In this document: positions 18,778-26,713 of the stretch, one piece after another
How the letters are laid out: the number at the start of each line of letters is the position of its first letter
How positions within the stretch are numbered: the first letter of the stretch is position 1
NCBI GenBank assembly: GCA_963724535.1
Contig: CAVRVD010000014.1
Span: 124,001 to 188,000 of the forward strand
Origin: JADJPO01 sp963724535
GTDB lineage: Bacteria; Actinomycetota; Actinomycetes; Actinomycetales; Kineosporiaceae
Direction of reading: 5' to 3'
DNA: 64,000 nucleotides
The notes under the pieces: generated by a model
Seen by the model: only the letters and a program-made list of their open reading frames with translations
Database searches by the model: none
Told to the model about the DNA's origin: nothing
Translations under genes and position numbers: made by a program

Positions 18778-20376
18778 TCAGCGCTCCATGGGCAGTGCGG
18801 GCTTGCTCGCGTCCACCGCCGGCTTGATGGCGGCACCGAGGTGGATCTGCCGTTCGGCCTCGAGGAACCTCTCCACCGCGCGCGTCTCCTTGCCGAGCAG
18901 GGAGACCACGATGGCCGAGGCGAACGCCAGGCTCATCGAGACCAGGGCGGGGTTCTTCAGCGGGAAGATCGCCTCCTCGTTGCCGAGTACGTCGACCCAG
19001 ACCGTCGGCGAGATCCAGATCAGCACCAAGGCCGAGATGGTGCCAACCAGGATCGCCGCGACGGTTCCCCAGGTGGTCAGTCGGCGCCAGTACAGGGCCA
19101 GCAGCAGGGCGGGGAAGTTGCCGCTCGCCGCCACGGCGAACGCCAGCCCGACCATGAACGCCACGTTCTGCCCCTCGAGCAGGATGCCGAGCAGCACGGC
19201 CGCGATCCCCATCAGGACGGTCGCGATCCGAGCGACGCTCAGCTGTTCGCGTTCGGGCGCTGAGCCGTGTCGGACGACGTTGACCCACAGGTCGTGGGAC
19301 AGCGCCGCGGCGCCGGCCAGGGTCAGCCCGGCCACCACGGCCAGGATGGTGGCGAAGGCCACCGCGGCGATGAACCCGAGGAAGGCGTCCCCGCCGATCT
19401 CCTGGGCAAGAAGCGGGGCCGACATGTTGCCGCCCTTCTCCACCGACACGATGGTGTCCCTGCCGACCAGGCCCATCGCGCCGAAGCCGAGGATGAAGGT
19501 CAGCAGGTAGAAGCAGCCGATCAGGAAGGTGGCGATGTTGACCGACTTCCGGGCGGCCTGGGTGTCCGGCACGGTGTAGAACCGCATCAGGATGTGCGGC
19601 AGCCCTGCGGTACCGAACATCAGGGCCAGACCGAGCGAGATGGCGTCCCAGCTACCGGTCACCACCTTGTCGCCCGGCCCGAGCAGGGCCTCACCGCCGC
19701 CGACCTCGGAGGCCTCCTGGAACAGCCGCAACGGGTTGAACCCGTACTTGGACAGCACCAGGATCGCCAGCAGGGTGGCTCCACCCAGCAGCAGCGTCGC
19801 CTTGATGATCTGCACCCAGGTGGTGGCCACCATGCCGCCGAGCAGCAGGATGCCGATCATCACGCTGCCGACGATGATCACGGCGAGCGAGTAGTCGATC
19901 CCGAACAGCAGCTTGATCAACGAGCCGGCGCCGACCATCTGGGCGATGAGGTAGAAGACGACGACCGACAGGGTGCCGATCGCCGCGGCCACCCGGACCG
20001 GCGTCTGCCGCATCCGGAACGAGATCACGTCGGTGAAGGTGTACTTGCCGAGGTTGCGCAGCGGCTCGGCGATCAGGAACAGCACGATCGGCCAGCCGAC
20101 CAGCCAGCCCACCGAGTAGATCAGACCGTCGAAGCCGTTCAGGGCCACCAGCCCGGCGATGCCGAGGAAGCTCGCCGCGCTCATGTAGTCACCGGCCAGC
20201 GCGATGCCGTTCTGGGTGCCGGTGATCTGGCCACCGGCGGCGTAGAACTGCTCGGCGCTCTTGGTCCGGCGCGCGGCCCAGGTGCTGATGCCCAGCGCGC
20301 CGACGATGAACAGGATGAAGAAGACGATCGCCAGCGCCGTCGGCTCGCCGAGGGCGGTGGTGGCTGTGGAGGTCAT
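18778..20376 (-). CDS. actP: Cation/acetate symporter (SSS family)
   Basis: A 532-residue sodium:solute symporter with about 13 membrane helices. The N-terminal FYAAGGQITGTQNGIALAGDYMSAASFLGI segment is diagnostic of the ActP/MctC acetate (short monocarboxylate) branch. The start overlaps the DUF485 gene stop by 4 nt (ATGA), the classic yjcH-actP arrangement. Substrate could also include propionate or pyruvate, as for actinobacterial MctC. It is the last gene of a minus-strand block that includes an SLC5-linked histidine kinase, which suggests induction by short-chain carboxylates. A C-terminal tail of about 40 residues is cytoplasmic. Confidence 0.92.
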   Translation of the reverse strand: MTSTATTALGEPTALAIVFFILFIVGALGISTWAARRTKSAEQFYAAGGQITGTQNGIALAGDYMSAASFLGIAGLVALNGFDGLIYSVGWLVGWPIVLFLIAEPLRNLGKYTFTDVISFRMRQTPVRVAAAIGTLSVVVFYLIAQMVGAGSLIKLLFGIDYSLAVIIVGSVMIGILLLGGMVATTWVQIIKATLLLGGATLLAILVLSKYGFNPLRLFQEASEVGGGEALLGPGDKVVTGSWDAISLGLALMFGTAGLPHILMRFYTVPDTQAARKSVNIATFLIGCFYLLTFILGFGAMGLVGRDTIVSVEKGGNMSAPLLAQEIGGDAFLGFIAAVAFATILAVVAGLTLAGAAALSHDLWVNVVRHGSAPEREQLSVARIATVLMGIAAVLLGILLEGQNVAFMVGLAFAVAASGNFPALLLALYWRRLTTWGTVAAILVGTISALVLIWISPTVWVDVLGNEEAIFPLKNPALVSMSLAFASAIVVSLLGKETRAVERFLEAERQIHLGAAIKPAVDASKPALPMER

Positions 20377-20696
20377 CGTTCGCTCATCCCCTTGATCTTG
20401 GCGATCTCGGGTTCGTACACGCGGTTGGCCCAGGCCACGTAGGTCCAGGTCAGGATCCAGGTGGCCAGGATGACCAGGACGCCGAGCAGGATGCCCACGC
20501 TGAGCCCGTCGGTCAGGATGGTGGCGAGACCCTCCTTGTTGAAGGCCACCAGGAGGATGAAGCCGAAGTACACGACGAGCACGCCCAGGGTGAGCAGGAC
20601 GCCGATGCGAAACCGCTTGGCAGCAAGCGCTTCCAGCCGATGCACCATCTCGTCGGGGAGCGGGGCGGGTCCACCGCCTGAGGAATCCTGTGTCAT
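20373..20696 (-). CDS. DUF485 membrane protein, ActP partner
   Basis: A 107-residue protein with two membrane helices flanking a short loop (FGFILLVAFNKEG, then ILATWILTWTYVAWANRVYEPEI), the DUF485 pattern of E. coli YjcH. Such genes almost always precede actP and may help assembly or activity of the symporter; the mechanism is unknown. The ATG at 20696 follows a GGGAGATG ribosome site, and the longer frame is not needed. The 286 nt upstream (20697-20982) holds no gene I can support and probably contains the promoter for this pair. Confidence 0.88.
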   Translation of the reverse strand: MTQDSSGGGPAPLPDEMVHRLEALAAKRFRIGVLLTLGVLVVYFGFILLVAFNKEGLATILTDGLSVGILLGVLVILATWILTWTYVAWANRVYEPEIAKIKGMSER

Positions 20697-20982
20697 ACGA
20701 ACATCTCCCAGTTGCGCGACCGATGTACCGAGACGGTCCTCGGATCGCTGTTGTGGTGACCCGAGCAGGCTCAGCCCGGGGATAGCCGTGGGGGACCGGT
20801 CTGCGAAAACGCAGGTCCTGTCCACTGTCACGTCTCGACGGGCCTGGGTACCGAGACCTGGTGTCAGAAAATCGGGAATGCGACGAACAGAGCCAGAATG
20901 GGGGCTTTCGGCGGTTCATGCCAAGGGGCCGTTGTTCGCGTGACATGGTCGGTCCCTCTGGTGCGCCGAGCGGTCCGGCGAG
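20697..20982. other. Intergenic region between fusion gene and DUF485-actP
   Basis: The 286 nt between the 3' end of the exonuclease fusion gene and the DUF485 start. It is less GC-biased around 20860-20940 (runs such as GAAAATCGGGAATG). Short open frames on the minus strand lack a convincing ribosome site. It is the likely location of a promoter for DUF485-actP, but I cannot identify a specific box. Confidence 0.4.
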
Positions 20983-23214
20983 TCAGTTCTTCGCGTAGAG
21001 CGTCTCGCTGACCTTGGCCTGGTAGGTGCGCCGGGCCGCGTCCTGGGCCTCGGCGACGGTGGTGATCCCTCGATCGGCCAGCAGCTGGATCAGGGCCAGG
21101 AACACCTCGCCGGTGACCAGGGCGTCGCCGAGCGCGGTGTGCCGACCGATCACGTTGATGCCGAGCCGCCCGGCGATGTCCTCCAGGGCGTGTCGGTCGA
21201 CCTCGGGATGGACCACCGGGGACAGCAGCAGGGTGTCCAGCACCGGCAGGGCCAGCAGCGCGGCGGCTCCCTGCGGTCGGCGGGCGAGGAACTGCAGGTC
21301 GAAGGCGACGTTGTGGCCGACCAGGACCGTCTCCTCGGCGAAGGCGGCGAAGGCCGGCAGGACCTCCTCGATCGTGGGCTGACCGACCAGCAGCTCGGGC
21401 CGGATGCCGTGGATGTCCACCGACGCCTGCGGCACGCTGCGCCGTGGGTCGATGAGCTGGTCGAAGGTCTCCCGGCGCAGCAGCTTGCCGTTGACGATCC
21501 GAATGGCGCCGATCGAGATGATCTCGTCGCCGTGTTGGGGTTGCAGACCCGTGGTCTCGGTGTCGAACACGGTGAACGACAGCTCGGCGAGCGGCCGGTC
21601 CTGCCACGGGCCCCGTCCGGCCGAATGGGTCAGCAGGGAGAAGTCGTAGGTGGCCAGGTACCCACTGGCTGCATCCCTGCTGTGGCCCGTGTCCTGCCCC
21701 CCGGCGCTGTCGAGGTTGCCGGAGACCCGGCTCGACCCGGCCGGACGCCGGGCCGCGTCCTGGCGGGTCAGCGGCAGCAGCAGCCGCACGTAGCGGACAT
21801 CCGAACCACTCTGCGTCCCGGTCCAGATCTCCCCACCATGTCGGTCGATGACCTCCTGGTAGGTGGCGCCCGGCCCGGGGGCCCCCGGTGGCAGCGGTTG
21901 CGCCGTCCAGGTCCGCAGCGTGGCGTCCTCGACCGGCCGTCCGGTCCAGGTCAGGTCCAGCTCGGCGAAGTTGGCGATGCACCCCAGCCGCAGGCCCACC
22001 TGCTCGGGGGCCACGGTGTCGTTGACCTGCTCCAGCAGGTGACTGAGCAGGTGCTGGACGGCGAAGCCGTCGACGGTGAGCCAGGCCTGCCCGGCGGCTC
22101 CCTGAGGCTCGACGGCCACCACCGGGAGGTGGTCGCGGGCCAGACCGCGCGCCAAGGAGTCCACCAGGTCGCGACCGCTGACCAGGGTCGCTGCCCAGGT
22201 CTCGTCGGGCTGGTCGGCGGTCTCGGTGATCGACTCCTCCAACCGAGTGCCCAGCCGGGTCGCCTCCTCGCTGATGATCGCCAGGAACCTCCCCTGCTGC
22301 TCGGCGTCCATCTCGGGGTAGTCGAGCACGTTCTCCACCGCAGCCCTGATGGCGGCCAGGGCGGCCCGGGCGTCCCGGGTCATGGTCCGCAGGACGACCT
22401 CCCGGTTCTGGCTGGCGTCGGCGATCCGCGTCATGTCCTCGACGGTGACGACGAACCCCGCGTCCTGGCCTGCCTCGCCAGCCTGCTCCACCTGGACCGC
22501 TCCGCGGTGCGGGCCGACCGCGGTGATCCGGGCCCGAAGCAGCCGTCCCTGGTAGCCGACGGCGACCGGGTAGGACCCCTCGGCTGATCCGGTGACCCGG
22601 TCCAGGGCGTAGGCGACCAGGTTGCGGTCGAGCACGGCGAAGACCGATCGCCCCAGGCCGATGCTGCTACCGGAACGTTCGGGGCGGTCGAACAGCTGCC
22701 TCGCCGCGGTGTTGTAGAGCAGGATGCGACCCTCGCTGTTGCAGACCAGGACGGCGACGCTGAGCTCGGACATCAGCGCCGCCAACCGATTGCGCTCGCG
22801 TTCCAGCTCTCCGGCAGTCTCGGCGACCCGCTCGGTCACCTCGGCGCGGGAGCGTTCATAGGCGTCGGCGAGCTGGTTGACCGCGGCGGCCAGCCGCTTA
22901 AACGCGCCGGGAACCTGCTCGGGCAGCCGGTGGGCTGGGTTGGTCGTCGCGATCACCGTGGCGGCCATCGCCTGGGTGTGCGGTATCGAGATGTACCGGG
23001 CGTGGATCTGAGCGAGCAGTGCGCCGGCTGCGACAACGGCCAGCACCCAGATCCAGAAGATCAGTAGCGCCTGCTCACGCAGCACTTGTTCCAGCGTCTC
23101 GCGGTCGTCAGGGGCCACGGAGGAGGCCACGGCGGCGACGATCCCGACGAGCAGGGCGGCCATCAAAGCCGCGGCGACGACCACCGCGGCGACCAGACCT
23201 GCCCGGGAGCGCAT
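20983..23214 (-). CDS. Membrane PAS/degenerate kinase protein fused to DnaQ-like 3'-5' exonuclease
   Basis: An unusual 743-residue fusion. Two N-terminal membrane helices (about 5-33 and 50-72) are followed by a linker/HAMP-like helix, a PAS domain (about 142-260), a DHp-like helical pair (268-330) and a degraded HATPase-like domain (345-483). A DEDDh exonuclease follows (545-712). The expected phospho-acceptor His of the H-box is absent (TMTRDARAALAAIR), and the N- and G-boxes are not recognisable, so kinase activity is unlikely. The exonuclease is intact: D551 and E553 (FDTETTG), D639 (HNVAFDL), H692 and D697. It overlaps the response regulator gene by 1 nt (TGATG). A signal-controlled nuclease is an inference. 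Confidence 0.85.
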   Translation of the reverse strand: MRSRAGLVAAVVVAAALMAALLVGIVAAVASSVAPDDRETLEQVLREQALLIFWIWVLAVVAAGALLAQIHARYISIPHTQAMAATVIATTNPAHRLPEQVPGAFKRLAAAVNQLADAYERSRAEVTERVAETAGELERERNRLAALMSELSVAVLVCNSEGRILLYNTAARQLFDRPERSGSSIGLGRSVFAVLDRNLVAYALDRVTGSAEGSYPVAVGYQGRLLRARITAVGPHRGAVQVEQAGEAGQDAGFVVTVEDMTRIADASQNREVVLRTMTRDARAALAAIRAAVENVLDYPEMDAEQQGRFLAIISEEATRLGTRLEESITETADQPDETWAATLVSGRDLVDSLARGLARDHLPVVAVEPQGAAGQAWLTVDGFAVQHLLSHLLEQVNDTVAPEQVGLRLGCIANFAELDLTWTGRPVEDATLRTWTAQPLPPGAPGPGATYQEVIDRHGGEIWTGTQSGSDVRYVRLLLPLTRQDAARRPAGSSRVSGNLDSAGGQDTGHSRDAASGYLATYDFSLLTHSAGRGPWQDRPLAELSFTVFDTETTGLQPQHGDEIISIGAIRIVNGKLLRRETFDQLIDPRRSVPQASVDIHGIRPELLVGQPTIEEVLPAFAAFAEETVLVGHNVAFDLQFLARRPQGAAALLALPVLDTLLLSPVVHPEVDRHALEDIAGRLGINVIGRHTALGDALVTGEVFLALIQLLADRGITTVAEAQDAARRTYQAKVSETLYAKN

Positions 23215-23582
23215 CAGCCGTCCTCGAGCAGCTGATGGACGTTCGCGACCAGCTCGCGGCTGGAGAAGGGCTTGGTCACGTAGGCGTCGGCGCCCAGGGC
23301 CAGCCCCTTGGCCATCTCGGCCTCCCGGCCCCGCGCGGTGAGCATGATGATCCTGATCTGTGCCCCAGACTCGGCTCGCAGCCGCTCGCAGACGGCGAAG
23401 CCGTCCAGCCCGGGCAGCGTGACGTCGAGCAGGACCAGGTGTGGCCGGAAGCTGGCCGCCGCGGCGAGGGCCTGGTGGCCGTCGATCGCCGTCGAGGTCT
23501 CGTACCCCTGCTTGCGCATCAGGAACTCGAGCGAGACCACGATGTTCGGCTCGTCGTCCACGATCAGGACCCGGCTCGTCAT
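23214..23582 (-). CDS. Receiver-only response regulator
   Basis: A 122-residue CheY-like protein with no output domain. Phosphorylation site Asp53 lies in LVLLDVTLPG, acidic pocket residues are in VDDEPN (9-11), the switch Thr is T82 (MLTARG) and the Lys is K104 (VTKPFS). The start overlaps the SLC5-kinase stop by 4 nt (ATGA) and its stop overlaps the exonuclease fusion start, so kinase, regulator and fusion are translationally coupled. This makes the histidine kinase its evident donor. Without a DNA-binding domain it must act by protein contact; the pseudokinase-exonuclease fusion next door is the most economical candidate partner. Confidence 0.93.
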   Translation of the reverse strand: MTSRVLIVDDEPNIVVSLEFLMRKQGYETSTAIDGHQALAAAASFRPHLVLLDVTLPGLDGFAVCERLRAESGAQIRIIMLTARGREAEMAKGLALGADAYVTKPFSSRELVANVHQLLEDG

Positions 23583-26410
23583 GGCGCCTTTGCCTCCTGC
23601 GGGTCGGTCACGTCGGTACCGGTCGGGGGCCGGGAGCCCCTCGGAAGTGTGAACGAGAAGGTCGCCCCCTGACCAGGGATACTGTCCACCCAGAGCCGGC
23701 CGCCGAGGTGGCGGACGATCTCCCGACTGATCGGCAGGCCCAGCCCGGTGCCCTGGGTCTTGCCGTTCTCCGAGCTGCTGACCTGCTGGAACCGTTCGAA
23801 GACCCGGTCGTAGTCCTCCGCAGCGATCCCCACGCCGTCGTCGACCACGTCGATCTGGATCTCCTCGGGCCGTACCTGCAGGTGCACCTCGACCCGGCCG
23901 TCCTGCGGGGCGCAGAACTTCGCGGCGTTGGACAGCAGATTGAGCATCACCTGCACCAGCCGGTCCCGGTCGGCCTCGATCTCGGGGATGTCCCGGGGCA
24001 GGTCGACGCCCACCGCGGCGCCGCGCCGGTCGAACAGGTGCCGACACGCGTCGACCGAGTCCTCGACCACCTCACGCAGATCCACCGTCGTGATGTCCCA
24101 CGGCATGCCTCCGGAGGCCAGCCGGGACATGTCCAGCACCTGGTTGATCAACCGGGTCAGCCGCTCGCTCTCATCGACGATGATCTGGAGGTACTTCTCC
24201 TGCTCCTGCGGCTCGAGGTCGAGGTTGTCCAGCAGGATCTCCGAGAACGCGCGGATCGAGGTCAACGGGGTCCTCAGCTCATGGGAGACCGAGGAGACGA
24301 ACTCGTCCTTGAGCCGGTCCACGCTCTGCAGCCGCTCGTTGGCCCGACGCAGTTCCTCGGTGGCCTGCTGCAGCTCCGCCGACTTGCGCTCCAGCTCCCG
24401 GCTGTAGGCGAGCACCTGGGAGGCCTCGTCGAGGATCTCCATGACCTCGTCCACCCACGGCATCTCCTCGTTGACCACCGAGGCGACCATGACGCGGGCC
24501 GACGTGGTGCCCACCGCCCCGGACAGCAGGATCTCCACATGCCGGACCAGCTCGCCGTCGGCCACCCGGGTGCCGGCCAGCGGCGAGGAGGCGTCGCTCT
24601 GCTGGCGCACGTAGTCCGCCAGCACCTCCTTGGCGGCGTCGGTGCCGAGGAACCGCTGCAGCAGGTGCTGCAGATCGTCGACCGAGACCCGGCTGCGCGC
24701 GCCGTCCTCACCCAGCCCACCGCCGTCCAGGTCGACCATGGGCGGCGCCGGTCGCGATTCGACCCGGGTGTCCAGGACCGAGACCATGGCGTAGCAGCCG
24801 GCGTTCAGCAGCATGCTCCAGAACATGCCGTGACTGATCGCGTCCAGGCCGGACATCCCGAACAGATGCTCCGGGCGCAACCAGCCGACGCCGGCCGGGC
24901 CGTCGGTGAGGTAGGTCTGCGGCAGCCAGCCGGAGCGGGCGAAGGTGGGCAGCAGCAGGGTGTAGGCCCAGACGGCGAAGCCGGCCAGCAGCCCGGCCAG
25001 TGCGCCGTTTCGGGTACCGCCGCGCCACATGAGGCCGCCGATCACCGCGGGCGCGAACTGGGCCACGGCCGCGAACGACACCAGCCCGATCGCGACCAGG
25101 GCCGGTCCCTGGCCGGCGAGCCGGAAGTACGCATAACCGAGCAGCAGCAGGACGACGATCGTCGTCCGCCTGATTCGCAGGACCAGCGACCCCGCGTGCC
25201 TGCCCTGGCCGAACCAGGCCAGCGGCAGCGCCGAACCGACCGGCACCGGCAGCCCGCCCGGTCCGGTGCGGCGCCGTTCCAGCGCCAGCAGGACGGGCAC
25301 CACCAGGGAGTTGGACACCATCGTGGCCAACGCGATCGTCTCCACGATCACCATGCCGGTGGCCGCCGAGAGCCCGCCGAGGAACACGACGACGGCCACT
25401 GCCTCCTGCCCGGCAGCCATCGGCAGGGCGAGCACGAACGTGTCCGGGTTGACCTGGCCGTCGCCGAAGACCAGCAGCCCGGCCAGGGCGATCGGCAGCA
25501 CGAACAGGTTGATCGCCAGCAGGTACAGCGGCAGCTGCCAGATCGCCGTGCGCAGGTGCCGCTCGTCGACGTTCTCCACGACAGCGACCTGGAACTGCCG
25601 GGGCAGGAACAGGATCGCGAACATGGACAGCACGGTGAGCCAGAACCAGCTGTGGTAGCCGGTCACCGGGGTCAGGGTCAGCAGCTGGGCGGTGGTGGGC
25701 TCGGCGGCGGCCCGGCTGACCAGGTCGCCGACCCCGTCGAAGAGCACGAAGGTGACGTAGGCGCCGCCGATCAGGAAGGCGGCCAGCTTGACCAGGGACT
25801 CCAGGGCGACGGCGGCCACCATGCCCTCATGCCGCTCGCTGGCGTCCAGGTGACGGGTGCCGAACACGACGGTGAACGCCGCCAGCAGCAGCGCCACATA
25901 CAGGGCGGTGTCCTGCAGCACCGGCGTGGCCTCGGCCACCGGGTTCAGGGTGACCTGGCCCGAGTGCAGCACCGTGAAGGTGTCCGAGATCGCCTTCAGC
26001 TGCAGCGAGATGTAGGGCACGATCCCGACCACGGCGATGACCGTGACCAGGCCGCCGAGCAGGGCGCTGGCGCCGTAGCGGTGGGCCACCAGGTCGGCCA
26101 GGGAGGTGATCCGGTGGCGCTTGCTGGTCCGGATCATCTGCCGCAGCACCAGCCACCAGAACGCCGCCATCAGGGTCGGACCCAGGTACACCGGGAGGAA
26201 CCCCACACCGGTCCCCGCCGCCCGGCCCACGCTGCCGTAGAAGGTCCACGAGGTGGCGTAGACACCCAGGGACAGCGCGTAGATGGTGCCGTTGGAGATC
26301 ACGCTGCGCCCGGCGTCGGCGCGCCGGTCGCCCCAGTAGGCAACGGCGAACAGCAGGCCCAAGTAGCCGGCCGACAGCACGACGATCAGCAGCGCGGACA
26401 CGCCGCTCAC
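23579..26410 (-). CDS. SLC5-type transporter/sensor histidine kinase (CrbS/CbrA-like)
   Basis: A 943-residue protein that joins a sodium:solute symporter domain (about 13 helices, roughly residues 5-510) to a cytosolic kinase. A coiled-coil stretch (ELERKSAELQQATEELRRAN) leads into the HisKA H-box with His710 (SVSHELRTPL). The HATPase has N-box MLNLLSNAAKFC, G1 DDGVGI and G2 GTGLGLPIS. All catalytic boxes are present, so it should be an active kinase. The GTG at 26410 overlaps the upstream stop (GTGA); GTG 26401 is an alternative. Proteobacterial CrbS controls acetate uptake and activation genes, and this one is near actP. The transporter domain may sense or carry the substrate; which one is not known. 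Confidence 0.92.
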   Translation of the reverse strand: MSGVSALLIVVLSAGYLGLLFAVAYWGDRRADAGRSVISNGTIYALSLGVYATSWTFYGSVGRAAGTGVGFLPVYLGPTLMAAFWWLVLRQMIRTSKRHRITSLADLVAHRYGASALLGGLVTVIAVVGIVPYISLQLKAISDTFTVLHSGQVTLNPVAEATPVLQDTALYVALLLAAFTVVFGTRHLDASERHEGMVAAVALESLVKLAAFLIGGAYVTFVLFDGVGDLVSRAAAEPTTAQLLTLTPVTGYHSWFWLTVLSMFAILFLPRQFQVAVVENVDERHLRTAIWQLPLYLLAINLFVLPIALAGLLVFGDGQVNPDTFVLALPMAAGQEAVAVVVFLGGLSAATGMVIVETIALATMVSNSLVVPVLLALERRRTGPGGLPVPVGSALPLAWFGQGRHAGSLVLRIRRTTIVVLLLLGYAYFRLAGQGPALVAIGLVSFAAVAQFAPAVIGGLMWRGGTRNGALAGLLAGFAVWAYTLLLPTFARSGWLPQTYLTDGPAGVGWLRPEHLFGMSGLDAISHGMFWSMLLNAGCYAMVSVLDTRVESRPAPPMVDLDGGGLGEDGARSRVSVDDLQHLLQRFLGTDAAKEVLADYVRQQSDASSPLAGTRVADGELVRHVEILLSGAVGTTSARVMVASVVNEEMPWVDEVMEILDEASQVLAYSRELERKSAELQQATEELRRANERLQSVDRLKDEFVSSVSHELRTPLTSIRAFSEILLDNLDLEPQEQEKYLQIIVDESERLTRLINQVLDMSRLASGGMPWDITTVDLREVVEDSVDACRHLFDRRGAAVGVDLPRDIPEIEADRDRLVQVMLNLLSNAAKFCAPQDGRVEVHLQVRPEEIQIDVVDDGVGIAAEDYDRVFERFQQVSSSENGKTQGTGLGLPISREIVRHLGGRLWVDSIPGQGATFSFTLPRGSRPPTGTDVTDPQEAKAP

Positions 26411-26649
26411 TCCGCCCTGCGCATGATGAGGGCCAGCACGCCGATCAGCAGCACCCACACCCCGAACAGGTAGGCCCACAGCACCGGGACGCCGGCGACG
26501 GTGGTGGCCCGGTCGACCAGCGACAGCAGTGGGTAGTTGAGCAGCAGGAAGCCGATCACTCCCACGAGGACCAGCCGGGCACGGACGAGCCGGTCCCGCG
26601 CGGGGCGGGCTGCGGCTCGCCCGCTACGGGCCCGGTCCGGCACGTTCAC
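26407..26649 (-). CDS. Small two-helix membrane protein
   Basis: An 80-residue protein with a basic N-terminal tail of about 25 residues and two membrane helices (VLVGVIGFLLLNYPLLSLV and LWAYLFGVWVLLIGVLALIM). Its GTG start follows a GAAGGAGG ribosome site by five bases, and its stop overlaps the SLC5-kinase start. I do not recognise a family. Position just before the symporter-kinase resembles the DUF485/DUF4212-type small partners that accompany SSS transporters, so a role as an accessory subunit of the sensor is reasonable. Confidence 0.8.
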   Translation of the reverse strand: MNVPDRARSGRAAARPARDRLVRARLVLVGVIGFLLLNYPLLSLVDRATTVAGVPVLWAYLFGVWVLLIGVLALIMRRAE

Positions 26650-26713
26650 GCTCGCCTCCTTCTCACTCGTCGATGGGCTCCGGTCTCCTCGGGTCGGACA
26701 ACACCTCGTCGGG

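Noticed and set aside
20697..20982. A short minus-strand ORF (MSREQRPLGMNRRK) before DUF485
   Set aside because: Weak ribosome context and its continuation loses coding character; no family resemblance.
26407..26649. Calling the two-helix protein DUF4212 or DUF485
   Set aside because: The helix spacing and residues do not clearly match either family, so no family name is given.
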